Shown here: positions 7,715 to 17,331 of the stretch, piece by piece
Layout of the letters: each line of letters begins with the position of its first letter
Numbering within the stretch: position 1 is the first letter of the stretch
NCBI GenBank assembly: GCA_013361525.1
Contig: JABFXY010000059.1
Coordinates: forward strand, 1-64,000
Direction: 5' to 3'
DNA length: 64,000 nt
Origin: Polyangiaceae bacterium
GTDB lineage: Bacteria; Myxococcota_A; Polyangia; Polyangiales; Polyangiaceae
Notes under the pieces: generated by a model
Databases searched by the model: none
The model's input: the letters and a program-made list of their open reading frames with translations, nothing else
Told to the model about the DNA's origin: nothing
Program-made: the position numbers and the translations under genes

Positions 7715-8626
7715 ATGTCTGATGCAACGAAAGACGCTATAGGTCGACGGACGCGAACCCTGGTGAGCCAGGCTGCCGAGGCGCGCGGCGCGGTTCGGCA
7801 CAGTGGCCTGTACGGCGAAAATAACGAAGGTCTCCTCGCCGACACATTGCGATCGTTCTTCCCCGCGGGTTGGGTCGTCGGTAGCGGAGAGGTCGTTGAC
7901 GTTGACGGTGAGAGAAGTCCTCAATGCGATATCATCGTCTACAGTGCGGCGGCGTTGCCCCCGATCTACGTTGGGCCGACGGGTCGAGTGAGCGTTCCGG
8001 CCCATTCGGTGGGCGCAATCGTCGAGGTAAAATCGACCCTACATAGCAGCGCGCACGTTGGCGAGCTCTGCGAACAAATGAAAGCATTTGGTGCTTTCTT
8101 TGCGGCTGCGATGGCGAAGGGTGGGCCCGCGTTGCAGAAGGAAGCGCGCGAGCAGGCGGAATCTCAGGAAGTTCGAGAAGAGCTTGCCAAGTTCTCTGGT
8201 TCCCGAATTCCTGTCTTTGGATTTGCTTACGAATCGAGGGTTCAGAGTGATACTCTGGGAGAGGCATTGCGAGCCTTTGCTCTGGAAGATCCGGTGTTTG
8301 TGCTCGATGCCCCCCGCCCATGGCCAGAGGTTAAGAGCGGGTTCGAGAGCTTGGGGGCCACGCCTTCTCGCGCAGCCGTTGAGGGGATGGTTGACACGCT
8401 GCGCGAGCCCAATGGCTACAGTTTCGAGGTGAACGGCTATAATGAGGGCGACACGGTTGTTCTTCAGACAAGCGTTAACCCACATGGTGTTGGTGCGCTG
8501 AGCGTGCTCGTGAAGGAGATTTGTGACCGCGTTCGGAGGCATTCGCCTTTGGCGCGCACCCTGTCGCCGCAAGCGGCGGAGATCGCCTACTCGACGTACC
8601 ACAAGTGGGAGGGGGCCTACGTGTGA
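7715..8626 (+). CDS. DUF6602-type protein, predicted nuclease-fold, defence-associated
   Basis: ATG 7715 follows AGAGGAG at a good distance. The conserved core runs from about residue 28 to 115: HSGLYGENNEGLLADTLRSF, then GSGEVVDVDGERSPQCDIIVY, and VGAIVEVKSTL. The D..IVY and EVKS elements have the layout of a PD-(D/E)XK active site (D of QCDIIVY; E and K of VEVKS), as in DUF6602 proteins. The second half is not recognised. The family commonly occurs near restriction and abortive-infection genes, and here it opens the defence island, 293 bases before the GmrSD-like gene. Nuclease activity is inferred from motif layout. The 293 bases after it hold no gene I can support. Confidence 0.75.
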   Translation: MSDATKDAIGRRTRTLVSQAAEARGAVRHSGLYGENNEGLLADTLRSFFPAGWVVGSGEVVDVDGERSPQCDIIVYSAAALPPIYVGPTGRVSVPAHSVGAIVEVKSTLHSSAHVGELCEQMKAFGAFFAAAMAKGGPALQKEAREQAESQEVREELAKFSGSRIPVFGFAYESRVQSDTLGEALRAFALEDPVFVLDAPRPWPEVKSGFESLGATPSRAAVEGMVDTLREPNGYSFEVNGYNEGDTVVLQTSVNPHGVGALSVLVKEICDRVRRHSPLARTLSPQAAEIAYSTYHKWEGAYV

Positions 8627-8919
8627 GCGCGAAGCCTTGGCGCGGCTAGCGGAAGGTGCGCTTGTCTTGTTGTCGACGACCGCCAACGATGCGAAACCTG
8701 TTGGGCGTTCATAGGTAGCGCCTAAGGCCTCACTTCCGGCCCTTCATTGAGAGCGTCCAATCACTCTTCTCACGAGGCCACTACGTCGTGGTGCGGTCAG
8801 CGCGGTTTTCGCGTCTATCGCGGCATCGGCGGCTTGCAGACGTGCGTCGCCGGTCGCATCGGCTTTGGTCGCGACGGCGCAAGTCAACGGGCCAATCACT
8901 CCTGGCCGAGGATTTGACC

Positions 8920-11067
8920 ATGCAGATCTATGATCACGATTCAAAGCCCCTACTCGACCTGCTCCGGATGGCCTCGGCAGAGGACGGCGCGACGCTTCTC
9001 GTTCCCGATCTTCAGAGGCCATATGTCTGGAATCCGGACAAGGTCACGCTGCTCGTCGACTCGCTTCTCCGCGGTGGGCCGTTCGGCACACTCCTCCTGT
9101 GGGACGTCAAGAAGGAGGATCTGGCGAGCATCCCTTCCCGGCCGTTCTGGCGGGTGGTGGACCGAACGGGGACAGATTTTGACGATGAGCAGGTTGGCCG
9201 CAGTCTACCGCCGGCTGAGTTCAGGATGGTTCTGGACGGGCAGCAGCGGCTCCAAAGCCTGGTACTCGCGTTCGTTGGCGACGGTTACGGCTTTCGCCTG
9301 CTCGACGAGCAATGGTCTACGGTGCTTGAGGCGGAGCGACCGCGCGGCAAGTTCGCTCGCAAGCATTGGACACGCGCCCATCTGTGCCTTGACCTCTGGC
9401 AGTTCCGCGAGGCAATCACAAAGATTGGTGAGCTTGCGCATCTCGAGTTTCGCGACGTCCTGCAGTGGGCAGTTCTCGACCCGACCGATGGCCGGTCAAC
9501 ATTCAAGCGCCCTGCCAACTACAAATTCGCTGTGCCGAGTGCGCTCGACATCGAGAACCGCGGACGATTCATTCGCCTCAGTCGGTTGTGGAAGGCAGCT
9601 GCCGCGCGGCCGAATGCGGCGGTTCCGAGACACTTCCATGAGGACATGCGTGGCTTGCTGAGTGCCCACGAAGCCTCGCCAGAGGCGCTGGGGTCCGTGG
9701 TGGATCCACTCTCGGAGCTGGTTCTTACGCTCCGTCGCATCCAGGACGAAAAGGTATCGTACCTTTGGCTCAAGCCATTCAACGAGAGGGATTTTAGCCA
9801 TGAAGTCTATAACGACGCCATCGTGAACATCTTCACGCGGCTCAACAGCGCCGGTCGTGCGCTCAGCCGCCAGGAGATCACGTTCGCTTGGATCAAGAAT
9901 GGGTGGGATTGCTCAAAGACCGAAGAGCGGACCGCCGGCAAGTGCTTCGACGAGCTTAGGGAGCAGCTGAAAGCGGAGAGAGTGGATATTGGCCCGGACG
10001 AAGTCGTGGCGGTAGTGTCGGCGATGTGGTCGATACTGGACCGGAACGGCGAGCTGCTGACCGCCGACGACCTGCTGCGAGGTGAGAAGGTGCGTCCGAT
10101 GGCACAACAGCTCGGCGCGCGATGGGCTGTGATTTCGTCGAACCTCGTCGAAACGGCGCAGACTCTTGATGATCGCGGTTTCGAATACGGAACACACTAT
10201 CTATCTTTGAATGTCTTTACGCTGCTCGCGGCGTGGCGATTGATCGGTAGTCAGTGGCTTGCCGACCGTCGCCTCAGGGTCACCGAGTCTGACAGTTTTG
10301 AAAAGGCGCTTAATGCCGCCTTCGCGCTTTACTGTGACAGATGGCTCATCCTTTCCCAGTGGTCCGGTCGGTGGGGCAGGTCTACGGAAAAGGTGCTTGC
10401 CGAGTATGTGGCGAACCTTGCGTCGGATTGGCGCAGCGTCCGCGCGGAGGAGAGCTCGACCAACGTCCTCGCTTTGCTGGACCAGCGCATGGACCGGTGG
10501 ATTAGTGAATTGGTGCCGCACGCCGAGAAGCACATTGATGAGCTTCGCGTGCTCACCCGCGATGCTGTTCACCAGTACTATTTGCCTCTTTGGCTGTGGC
10601 ACCGCCTTGACGCCGAGCGGTGGACGGCCTCGAAGTTGCCCCTGCGAGAGACGAAACGAGGGAGCCTGAGCCTAGATGTCGACCATATCACCGCGGTAAA
10701 GCTCTGGTCGCTCATCACGGGGCAAGAAGACCCCACCACATCGACAGAAAGTGCGGACGGGGTCGATGTTCAGTCGACAGTGAACGCGCTCGGTAACTGC
10801 TGCTTGCTGGAAAAGTCGTTTAATATCGCAAAGGGCGCAGATCCGCTTCGCACGTTTCTTGAACGCGTTCACGAGTTCAAGTTGGACCCGTCGAAGGTCG
10901 AGCGCTGGGCGGCACATGTCGATATTAGCGGGGAGCTTCTTAGTCCGAATGCTCATTCGGCCGTCGAAGTGGCGGCCGCCATCGAACAACGCACGCTGCG
11001 CGTGAAGGCCGAACTCAAGGAGTTTGCCGCCGGGGCTCGAGAACGGGCCGATGTTGAAAGGAGATGA
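8920..11067 (+). CDS. DUF262/DUF1524 (GmrSD/SspE-like) restriction protein
   Basis: The frame is open further upstream, but ATG 8920 is chosen because GAGG lies eight bases before it and homology-like sequence starts at LLDLLRMASAEDG. The N-terminal DUF262 domain contains VPDLQRPYVWNPDKVTLLVDSLL and DGQQRLQSL (D106-R110), the ParB/Srx-type nucleotide-handling motif of GmrSD and SspE. The C-terminal part has VDHI (H589) and NALGNCCLLE, matching the DUF1524 HNH-type nuclease region. The product has 715 residues, typical for fused GmrS-GmrD proteins. Such enzymes cut glucosylated or phosphorothioated DNA in an NTP-dependent way. It is the first gene of a close-packed operon; the AIPR gene starts three bases after its stop. 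Substrate is unknown. Confidence 0.82.
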   Translation: MQIYDHDSKPLLDLLRMASAEDGATLLVPDLQRPYVWNPDKVTLLVDSLLRGGPFGTLLLWDVKKEDLASIPSRPFWRVVDRTGTDFDDEQVGRSLPPAEFRMVLDGQQRLQSLVLAFVGDGYGFRLLDEQWSTVLEAERPRGKFARKHWTRAHLCLDLWQFREAITKIGELAHLEFRDVLQWAVLDPTDGRSTFKRPANYKFAVPSALDIENRGRFIRLSRLWKAAAARPNAAVPRHFHEDMRGLLSAHEASPEALGSVVDPLSELVLTLRRIQDEKVSYLWLKPFNERDFSHEVYNDAIVNIFTRLNSAGRALSRQEITFAWIKNGWDCSKTEERTAGKCFDELREQLKAERVDIGPDEVVAVVSAMWSILDRNGELLTADDLLRGEKVRPMAQQLGARWAVISSNLVETAQTLDDRGFEYGTHYLSLNVFTLLAAWRLIGSQWLADRRLRVTESDSFEKALNAAFALYCDRWLILSQWSGRWGRSTEKVLAEYVANLASDWRSVRAEESSTNVLALLDQRMDRWISELVPHAEKHIDELRVLTRDAVHQYYLPLWLWHRLDAERWTASKLPLRETKRGSLSLDVDHITAVKLWSLITGQEDPTTSTESADGVDVQSTVNALGNCCLLEKSFNIAKGADPLRTFLERVHEFKLDPSKVERWAAHVDISGELLSPNAHSAVEVAAAIEQRTLRVKAELKEFAAGARERADVERR

Positions 11068-11070
11068 TGA

Positions 11071-12873
11071 GTGAACACGCTTACGAAGGCGAACGCGGTT
11101 CGAGCACGGGTCAATGAATTCTACGCGCAGCATGCCATTGGAAATTCTGCGGCGGATGCATTCCCAGCGTGGTGGCTTTGGCGCCGCTTCGAGATCGCGC
11201 CGCTTGATGCGGTAAGCCTCTGCTCGAATGGGCCAGGTGATAAGGGAATTGACGGGTTCTACCTCGAGGCAGTCGATGGCAAGCCGGTTCTTCACCTCGT
11301 CCAGGCGAAACTGAGTGACAGCCGCTCGTACCTTCGGACGGCGGTGACGGGGTTCGAGGATTCGCTCCCGCCGCTCAGACACATGCTTGAAAACGGGGGG
11401 CTGCCCCATGGCTCAACCAACCCTGTGCTTACAAGGCTGGCGGCGCGGATCGTCGATAGTCGCGAGCATGCCAGGAGCATGCGCATCAATTTTGTTGTGT
11501 TGCACCTGTGCGGTGAGGATGAAGAAGCCATCCATCGGAGCATGACCGACGCTCGGGAGCGCTTTGAACGGCGCGCGATTGCGGAGCTCGGTGACTATCA
11601 ATTTACCCTGTCGTTCCTCGGGCCGCACCAGTTTGATCCAGGCGCGGCGGCCAGTCACGTTCCAGGCGCACCCTGCCGAGTTCGTTTCAGCGGCGCACCG
11701 CTGGAGACAGCCGGCGCGGCGCGGTACTATGCGGGCATCGGACGTCTCGCCGATCTCGTGAGCCTTTACAGACAGTACGGGGATTACCTTTTTTCAAAGA
11801 ACGTGCGCATGTACCTGCACAAGGCCGGACAACAGGGACCGGGGAGGCACCTGCGCGAGACCTTGAGCGCGATTACGGTCGCTCCGTCGGAGCGCGCGAT
11901 GCCGGCAGAGCATTTTGCGATGTTTCACAATGGTGTAACGCTTTATGCTCAGACTGCAAATTTTGAGGGTGATAGTCTCGTTGTTCGAAAGCCGAGCGTT
12001 CTGAATGGCTGCCAGTCGGTTAAGAACGCGTTTCTGTTTTTCGAGGATCCGGCATTCCGCGGAAAGATCGATGCCGTTCGTTGGGAGTCGATTCAGGTCC
12101 CGCTGCGGGTGGTTGTGTCGAGTGACGAAGACTTTGTGCGCCGAGTCGCTGTTGCGAACAATCGCCAAACCGCCCTGCGACCGTCAGCTTTTCGCGCGAA
12201 CGATCCGCTTCAGCTTCGGCTAGGCGAGCGGTTTCGGTCTGCGGGGGTATTCTACGAGCGTCAGGAGGGGGCCTTTGATAACTTTAAGGCGGCACGGCCT
12301 GATGAGTTAGCGCAAGATTTCGGAAATAGCGTCGAGGCCGCCGTAACTATGGAAGACCTCGCTCAAGCGGTCGCGCTCGTCCTGGATCGGCCGGCGTTGT
12401 CCGTTGCGACGAAGGAGACAGATCTGTTTGAGGATGCCCAATACCGGGCGATCTTTCGGGAAAGCAATCTCGAGAACCTTACGGTGCTCGTATTTCTGCG
12501 GAACTTGTTGAAGGTATCGCATCTGGTCTTGAAGGATTTGCGAGAGAAGTCCTCACGTCTGGAGCCGCTCGTTCCGAGCCGCTTTCGGTACCCGTTTGTC
12601 AGGATGATGGCTCGATACGTTGCGCGATACGAACCGGCCGTGGTGCGCTCGTTCGGACGTGAGGTCTATGGTCGCTTTGGCCCGGGGCATGAGCTGCGGG
12701 CAAAGCTTCTCAAGCTCGCGGGGCCCCATCAGTCGGGGATGCAGCAACTCTTCCCGGAGATTTGGGGGTCGGAGGATGGGTGGCGAAGCGCGACGGAGAA
12801 GGAATGCATCCAGAAGGCTTTGCGCAAGCTGCGGGTGGATTCGGTGAGCGCGCTCGAGGTCGCAACGGAATAG
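11071..12873 (+). CDS. AIPR-family abortive-infection protein with endonuclease-like N-terminus
   Basis: GTG 11071 is preceded by AAAGGAG (11057-11063) at seven bases. The C-terminal two thirds match the AIPR family: LFSKNVRMYLHKAG, MFHNGVTLYAQ, VLNGCQSVKNAFL, VPLRVVVSSDEDFVRRVAVANNRQTAL and FYERQEGAFDNFK, in the usual order. The N-terminal 100 residues carry GDKGIDGFYLE (D57, D61) followed by LVQAKLSD (Q78-K80), the D/QxK pattern of Mrr-type restriction endonuclease folds. AIPR proteins act in phage resistance and are often linked to restriction systems. The gene lies between the GmrSD-like gene and an unknown gene, spaced by 3 and 21 bases. DNA cleavage is inferred. Confidence 0.82.
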   Translation: MNTLTKANAVRARVNEFYAQHAIGNSAADAFPAWWLWRRFEIAPLDAVSLCSNGPGDKGIDGFYLEAVDGKPVLHLVQAKLSDSRSYLRTAVTGFEDSLPPLRHMLENGGLPHGSTNPVLTRLAARIVDSREHARSMRINFVVLHLCGEDEEAIHRSMTDARERFERRAIAELGDYQFTLSFLGPHQFDPGAAASHVPGAPCRVRFSGAPLETAGAARYYAGIGRLADLVSLYRQYGDYLFSKNVRMYLHKAGQQGPGRHLRETLSAITVAPSERAMPAEHFAMFHNGVTLYAQTANFEGDSLVVRKPSVLNGCQSVKNAFLFFEDPAFRGKIDAVRWESIQVPLRVVVSSDEDFVRRVAVANNRQTALRPSAFRANDPLQLRLGERFRSAGVFYERQEGAFDNFKAARPDELAQDFGNSVEAAVTMEDLAQAVALVLDRPALSVATKETDLFEDAQYRAIFRESNLENLTVLVFLRNLLKVSHLVLKDLREKSSRLEPLVPSRFRYPFVRMMARYVARYEPAVVRSFGREVYGRFGPGHELRAKLLKLAGPHQSGMQQLFPEIWGSEDGWRSATEKECIQKALRKLRVDSVSALEVATE

Positions 12874-12894
12874 TGGGCGTAAAGGAGCAGCTGT

Positions 12895-14076
12895 ATGCGC
12901 ACGTTTGTCGGTACGAAGGACGATGGTACTCCGTTTACGATTCTATACACCCCTAGTGGTGTAAAGTGGATTCATGGCGATGGGGGGCTGCTCTCTCGTT
13001 CGCCGTCGCCCACCCCGGAGCGAAGTCGCGGCGAGGACGAGCCGACTTCGTCGGCGAGCGTGGCGGCAGCGCTCGATGCCGCAGCTGGTGTTGTAGGGGC
13101 GGCGGCGCAGCTGGTGAACGCGGTCACGCGCGTTCTTGAATGGTGGGAGAAGAGGAAACTCGTGCAGATCGAGGAGAGTCGCTTCGAGGAGGAGCGACGC
13201 ATCCCGTGGACCTACGAGATGATCCGCCGCTGGGTATTCGCCCACAAGGATGGAGATTCTCTCGATCTCGATATCTCCCACTATCTTGGGCGGGAGGCGT
13301 ACGCCACACTCTCAGCGATCGCGGAAAATAAGAAAATGGCGGTGCCACAGGCGATGTTGTACGAGCTCGAGCAGATTCGCCGGGTCGTGGCATCGCAGCG
13401 CGTTCTGCTCGGCAGGCAGTTTCGTGCATTGGCGCGAGCGGAGCGGTTTAATGCATGCGCGATTATTCGTGAGTCGTTGCTTAAGCAGCCCGAGGTTCCC
13501 ATTACGATCAACTACGAGAACATCGAGCGGTGGGCGGGAGATCCGGCGGTTGACTGGGAACGATGCGTGATGAAGGGCGAGCTGAAGAGCTTTGAACAGG
13601 AATTTCGCGATATGAGCCGCTTCCCGATGCGGATGGTCGAGCTTGCGTTCGGGTATCGAACGGACCCGAAGGCCCCGCCCCCCGAGCGGTCAGGGACCGT
13701 CTTGGATGGGTCGTCGCCGTTTTGGCTCGCGATCGGGCTTGCGTCATCGAAGTTGGTGAATCCGTATGTGCTTTTGGCGAATGCGCTAGTTCCGGCTGCG
13801 ACGTACGTGTACGACTTTATTAAGGAGTCGGACGCCTTGCGTCGCGACGACTTCAGAGAGCTTGCGCTCTATGCTGCTGAGGTCGAGCGCGTACGGCTTC
13901 TCCATCGGCTTTGGTGCACGGTTGACGGTGGAGTGCGACAGAAGCTCGGTGGTGGATTGCTCGTCACGGAGGACCATGGTGCATTGCGACTCGCTGCACC
14001 GGTTGTAAAGGGCGAATACGAGATCATCTCCGAGCTTGCTCTATTCGGCGGCGCGTCGGATGCTCGCGCCGGATGA
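12895..14076 (+). CDS. Unknown protein in the GmrSD/AIPR operon
   Basis: ATG 12895 has AAAGGAG (12881-12887) at seven bases. The 393-residue product starts with a small beta-rich region (FVGTKDDGTPFTILYTPSGVKW) that resembles a short sensor or lipid-like strand pair. An Ala-rich hydrophobic helix comes next (ASVAAALDAAAGVVGAAAQLV, about residues 54-75), then a helical, charged domain (WWEKRKLVQIEESRFEEER) and a second hydrophobic stretch near 290-310 (LVNPYVLLANALVPAATYVY). No catalytic motif is seen. It sits 21 bases after the AIPR gene and 21 before the AddB-like gene, so it is likely co-expressed with them. Possible membrane association is inferred from the two hydrophobic segments. Confidence 0.75.
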   Translation: MRTFVGTKDDGTPFTILYTPSGVKWIHGDGGLLSRSPSPTPERSRGEDEPTSSASVAAALDAAAGVVGAAAQLVNAVTRVLEWWEKRKLVQIEESRFEEERRIPWTYEMIRRWVFAHKDGDSLDLDISHYLGREAYATLSAIAENKKMAVPQAMLYELEQIRRVVASQRVLLGRQFRALARAERFNACAIIRESLLKQPEVPITINYENIERWAGDPAVDWERCVMKGELKSFEQEFRDMSRFPMRMVELAFGYRTDPKAPPPERSGTVLDGSSPFWLAIGLASSKLVNPYVLLANALVPAATYVYDFIKESDALRRDDFRELALYAAEVERVRLLHRLWCTVDGGVRQKLGGGLLVTEDHGALRLAAPVVKGEYEIISELALFGGASDARAG

Positions 14077-14097
14077 CCGTATGATCCGAGTGGCCCG

Positions 14098-17000
14098 GTG
14101 ACACTTCTATTCGACACAGCGACCTGGGCGGACGCGATCGCGGACCTGCCCGTCTCAGGGCCGCTCCCCTGTCGTACTGTCCTCGTGTTCAACGAGCGAA
14201 CCGCGCACGCGCTTCGTCGCGAGCTGCTGTCGACGGGTCGAGCATCCGTCCTTGCGGGCACGCGCTTCATGACGCCGGTGGCGGCCGCCACCGAGGTCTT
14301 GCACGCCGCGGGCATCGCGGTGCGGCTCGACGGGTCGAAGCGGCGCCGGGCTCGACTCTCGAGGGCATTCCGTCTCGACCTCGACCTGAAGCATTTCCCG
14401 CGTGAGCTGCTGCTGGGGGCGACGGGCTGGGCCGACGCATTTGCGCGCGCGATCGATGAGCTCGAGGCCGCTGCACTGCGGCCGATGAATCTGCGGTTCG
14501 AGGGTGCGTCGAGCCAACTTCACGATGTCGCCACCGTTTGGGAGGCGACCCAGGACCTTGCTGGGGACGTCTGGAGCGGCTCACGTGCTCTCGCCGAGGC
14601 CGCAGCCGTGCTGTCTCGGGACATCCGGATGTGGCCGTTCGACGGTCCAACGCTTGCCGCGCTCGCTCCGGCCTTTTCGGTGGCCGAGGCGCACTTTGCA
14701 GCCGTTCTTCCAGGTGCCCATGTCCGGCTTTTTGCCGCGCGACCCGTGCGCGAGACGTACCTCGACCGCGTGGCCGAGGTGCTAGGCGGCAGCTTCGCGA
14801 AAGCGCTACGAGCGAAGCCTCTCGACGCTCGGGCTCACGTTGCCGCGAACGCGGCGTCTGCCTCTGAGCGCGATGTGCTCGCGGCCTACTTCCTCGAGAC
14901 ACCCGAGGTTCTCGCGGACGCAGCTCGTCCGCGGTCTCGCGGTATCGACGACACCGTGCATCTCGAAGAGCACGCCGGGGTCGAAGCGGAGCTCGAGGCC
15001 GCGGCTGATTGGGTGGCCAAGCAAGTGATTGAGCATCAAACCCCGCTCGATCAGATCGCCGTCCTGGCGCCGCGTCGTGAGCCACTGGTCGCGATGATTG
15101 CGGACCGAATCGCGAGGATCGGCGTCGGGATGGCCGATTCCCCGCGCATCCCGGTCTTCGTGGAGGGAGGTCGTCCGCTAAAGACTTGTTCCGCGGGGGC
15201 CCGGTCGCTGGCCGTCGTCCGGGCGCTTCGCGACTATCTGCCAGTGCAGGCGCTCGCGGAGCTTCTTCCGACTTTTCGACCCGCCGATCCCGAGGCTCGC
15301 AGGCTTTCGCGGGGGCGGGCGTACGCGGTTGCCTATTCGCTCGGGACTTCTCGCGGGAGCCCGGCGGAACCGCATGGCGCCACGACATGGGATGCGCGAA
15401 TCACCGAGCGGATCGCGCAGCTGGAAAGCGCGCTCGCGCGCGCTCGGCTTTCCGTCGAGTCGGCTCCCGACGAGGATCCGGACGCTCGGGATGCGGAGCG
15501 GCTCTTAGGCGATTTGCAGATGGTTGGGCCCGCCATCCGTGAGCTCGTTCAGCTCTGTGCGCACCTGCTCGACGCCAAACCTCTGCGCGACGTCGCACCC
15601 TCGATTGCGGCGTTTCTTGCTTCAAGGGTGCTCCTACCGATCGAGGCGGACGGGACCAACCTTCAGCCGGCGATCGCCAGCACACTAGCAGTTGCCGCCA
15701 GCGATCCGGAGCTTGGAGGTTTGGTGGGCGACGATGCCCTCGCCTGGATCGACGACGAGCTATCGGCGCTCCGCGTTCCGACAGCCCGATTCGGTGACCC
15801 TGCGGTTTACGTCGGCACGATTCGCGGCGCCATTGGACTGCCATTCCACTCCGTCCGCATTGTCGGTCTCGCGGAGGGGCATTGGCCATCCGTTGCACGT
15901 GAGGACGCCGTTCTCCCCGAGGCGCTTCGAGCGACCATTTCGGGTGCGTGGCTGCGTTCAGCGGGTGACCAATCGCTTTCTCAGCTGCATGCGCTCGCAA
16001 TGGTGCTGCGCGGTGCCCGAAACTCGGTGGTCATATCGACACCGAGGGTCGACGTGAGCCGCTCGCAGCGAGAGCCCTCGGCTCTGCTCCTCGAGATTGC
16101 GAGCGCACTCGGCCGTGCCGGGCCGAAGGGAGAGCCCGTAGGGACCGTCCCCGATCTACGGCTTTTACGGCGCGACGCGTTCCTCCCGGCCCGTCGCGCG
16201 ATGGAGGCCTTCCGTCGAGCCTGGGTCGTGTCCGAAGGCGCCCAGCAGATGCGCGTCGCGCGGTACACGAAGGAGCGGCCGACGAAGCGTTGGTTCGACC
16301 TACCCGCAGTCGACCTCGTTCGCATTCAAAGCTACCTCACATGCGGCGGCGCAAGGGCGACCGACGGCGTTCTGGATCCCGGGGTTGAGCTTGACCTGCC
16401 GGGACTGACGCCAGGGCGCCCAATTTCCGCATCGGCGTTGCGGGACCTACTTCAGTGTCCCTATCGCTTCCTACTCCAACGAGTGCTCCGCTGGCGGGAG
16501 CCTGCGAGCGCGTCGCCTCCACGCGAGCTCGATCCGATGACCTACGGCTCGTTGTTCCATAAGGTGGCCGAAGACTTCTTCCGGGAGCACGGCGAGGCGT
16601 TCTCGGCGCGCGAGCGATCCGTGGACGCCTGGAAGACGGAGGTGCGAAATGGCGCCCAGCGTGCAATGGAGGAGCTGCTCGAGCGCTATCCTCTGCTCGG
16701 GGACACCGTGCGACAGCAGGAGCTCTCGAGGCTCTCTGGTGATTTGGACCGGTTCCTGAACGCTGAGTGGGGGGCGCCGATCCCGGCCCGATTTGTCGAG
16801 GCCGAGTATGCGTTTGGGTTCTCGGAACCGGCGCCGGTGGAGGTGGACGGCGGAAAGCTCTTCGTGCGTGGGTTCATCGATCGCATCGATGCCGAGGGAC
16901 CACGCCTGATGGTGCGCGATCTGAAGACCGGCAGCCCGCACCCGCGTCGCGGGGACGAGGCGGAGCCTCAGCCGCTTCTCGATATCCAGATTGGCCTGTA

Positions 17001-17331
17001 CGCGCTGATGGTCCGGCCGATGGCTGCGGCGCAGGGGCTCGGCGTTGGCGCTGCGTACGTGTACACCGGCCTCCACGGCGACCGCGAGCGGGCTTTTCGG
17101 GATGACATTGGCGCCCTCGAATCATCGACGAAGCAGTGGCTGGCCATTGCAGAGGCATTGCTCCGGCAGCGAGCCTTCCCGCGCACGCCGGTGCCGGGTG
17201 ATTGCCGATTCTGTGGCTTTGCGGCGGTGTGCGGTGACTCGTTTCACCCTCAGGTCGCAGAGATGTTCGAGCAGACGACCAACGAGCCGCTCCGTTCTCT
17301 GCGTGTTCTGAAACTTGGGGAAGAAGCATGA
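14098..17331 (+). CDS. addB: AddB-type helicase/nuclease subunit with iron-sulfur cysteines
   Basis: The 1077-residue product is of AddB length. No Walker A motif is visible in the N-terminal helicase-like part (TVLVFNERTAHALRRELL), so that domain is probably inactive as in RecC-like subunits. The C-terminus has the nuclease: ISASALRDLLQCPYRFLLQRVL, GFIDRIDAEG and VRDLKTG, giving a PD-(D/E)XK site. C787 and the trailing C1036-x2-C1039-x5-C1045 (DCRFCGFAAVC) match the four-cysteine iron-sulfur staple of AddB. It starts at GTG 14098, 21 bases after the unknown gene, and its stop overlaps the AddA ATG (ATGA). The complex resects double-strand breaks. Whether this is the housekeeping enzyme or part of the defence operon is open. 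Confidence 0.88.
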   Translation: MTLLFDTATWADAIADLPVSGPLPCRTVLVFNERTAHALRRELLSTGRASVLAGTRFMTPVAAATEVLHAAGIAVRLDGSKRRRARLSRAFRLDLDLKHFPRELLLGATGWADAFARAIDELEAAALRPMNLRFEGASSQLHDVATVWEATQDLAGDVWSGSRALAEAAAVLSRDIRMWPFDGPTLAALAPAFSVAEAHFAAVLPGAHVRLFAARPVRETYLDRVAEVLGGSFAKALRAKPLDARAHVAANAASASERDVLAAYFLETPEVLADAARPRSRGIDDTVHLEEHAGVEAELEAAADWVAKQVIEHQTPLDQIAVLAPRREPLVAMIADRIARIGVGMADSPRIPVFVEGGRPLKTCSAGARSLAVVRALRDYLPVQALAELLPTFRPADPEARRLSRGRAYAVAYSLGTSRGSPAEPHGATTWDARITERIAQLESALARARLSVESAPDEDPDARDAERLLGDLQMVGPAIRELVQLCAHLLDAKPLRDVAPSIAAFLASRVLLPIEADGTNLQPAIASTLAVAASDPELGGLVGDDALAWIDDELSALRVPTARFGDPAVYVGTIRGAIGLPFHSVRIVGLAEGHWPSVAREDAVLPEALRATISGAWLRSAGDQSLSQLHALAMVLRGARNSVVISTPRVDVSRSQREPSALLLEIASALGRAGPKGEPVGTVPDLRLLRRDAFLPARRAMEAFRRAWVVSEGAQQMRVARYTKERPTKRWFDLPAVDLVRIQSYLTCGGARATDGVLDPGVELDLPGLTPGRPISASALRDLLQCPYRFLLQRVLRWREPASASPPRELDPMTYGSLFHKVAEDFFREHGEAFSARERSVDAWKTEVRNGAQRAMEELLERYPLLGDTVRQQELSRLSGDLDRFLNAEWGAPIPARFVEAEYAFGFSEPAPVEVDGGKLFVRGFIDRIDAEGPRLMVRDLKTGSPHPRRGDEAEPQPLLDIQIGLYALMVRPMAAAQGLGVGAAYVYTGLHGDRERAFRDDIGALESSTKQWLAIAEALLRQRAFPRTPVPGDCRFCGFAAVCGDSFHPQVAEMFEQTTNEPLRSLRVLKLGEEA

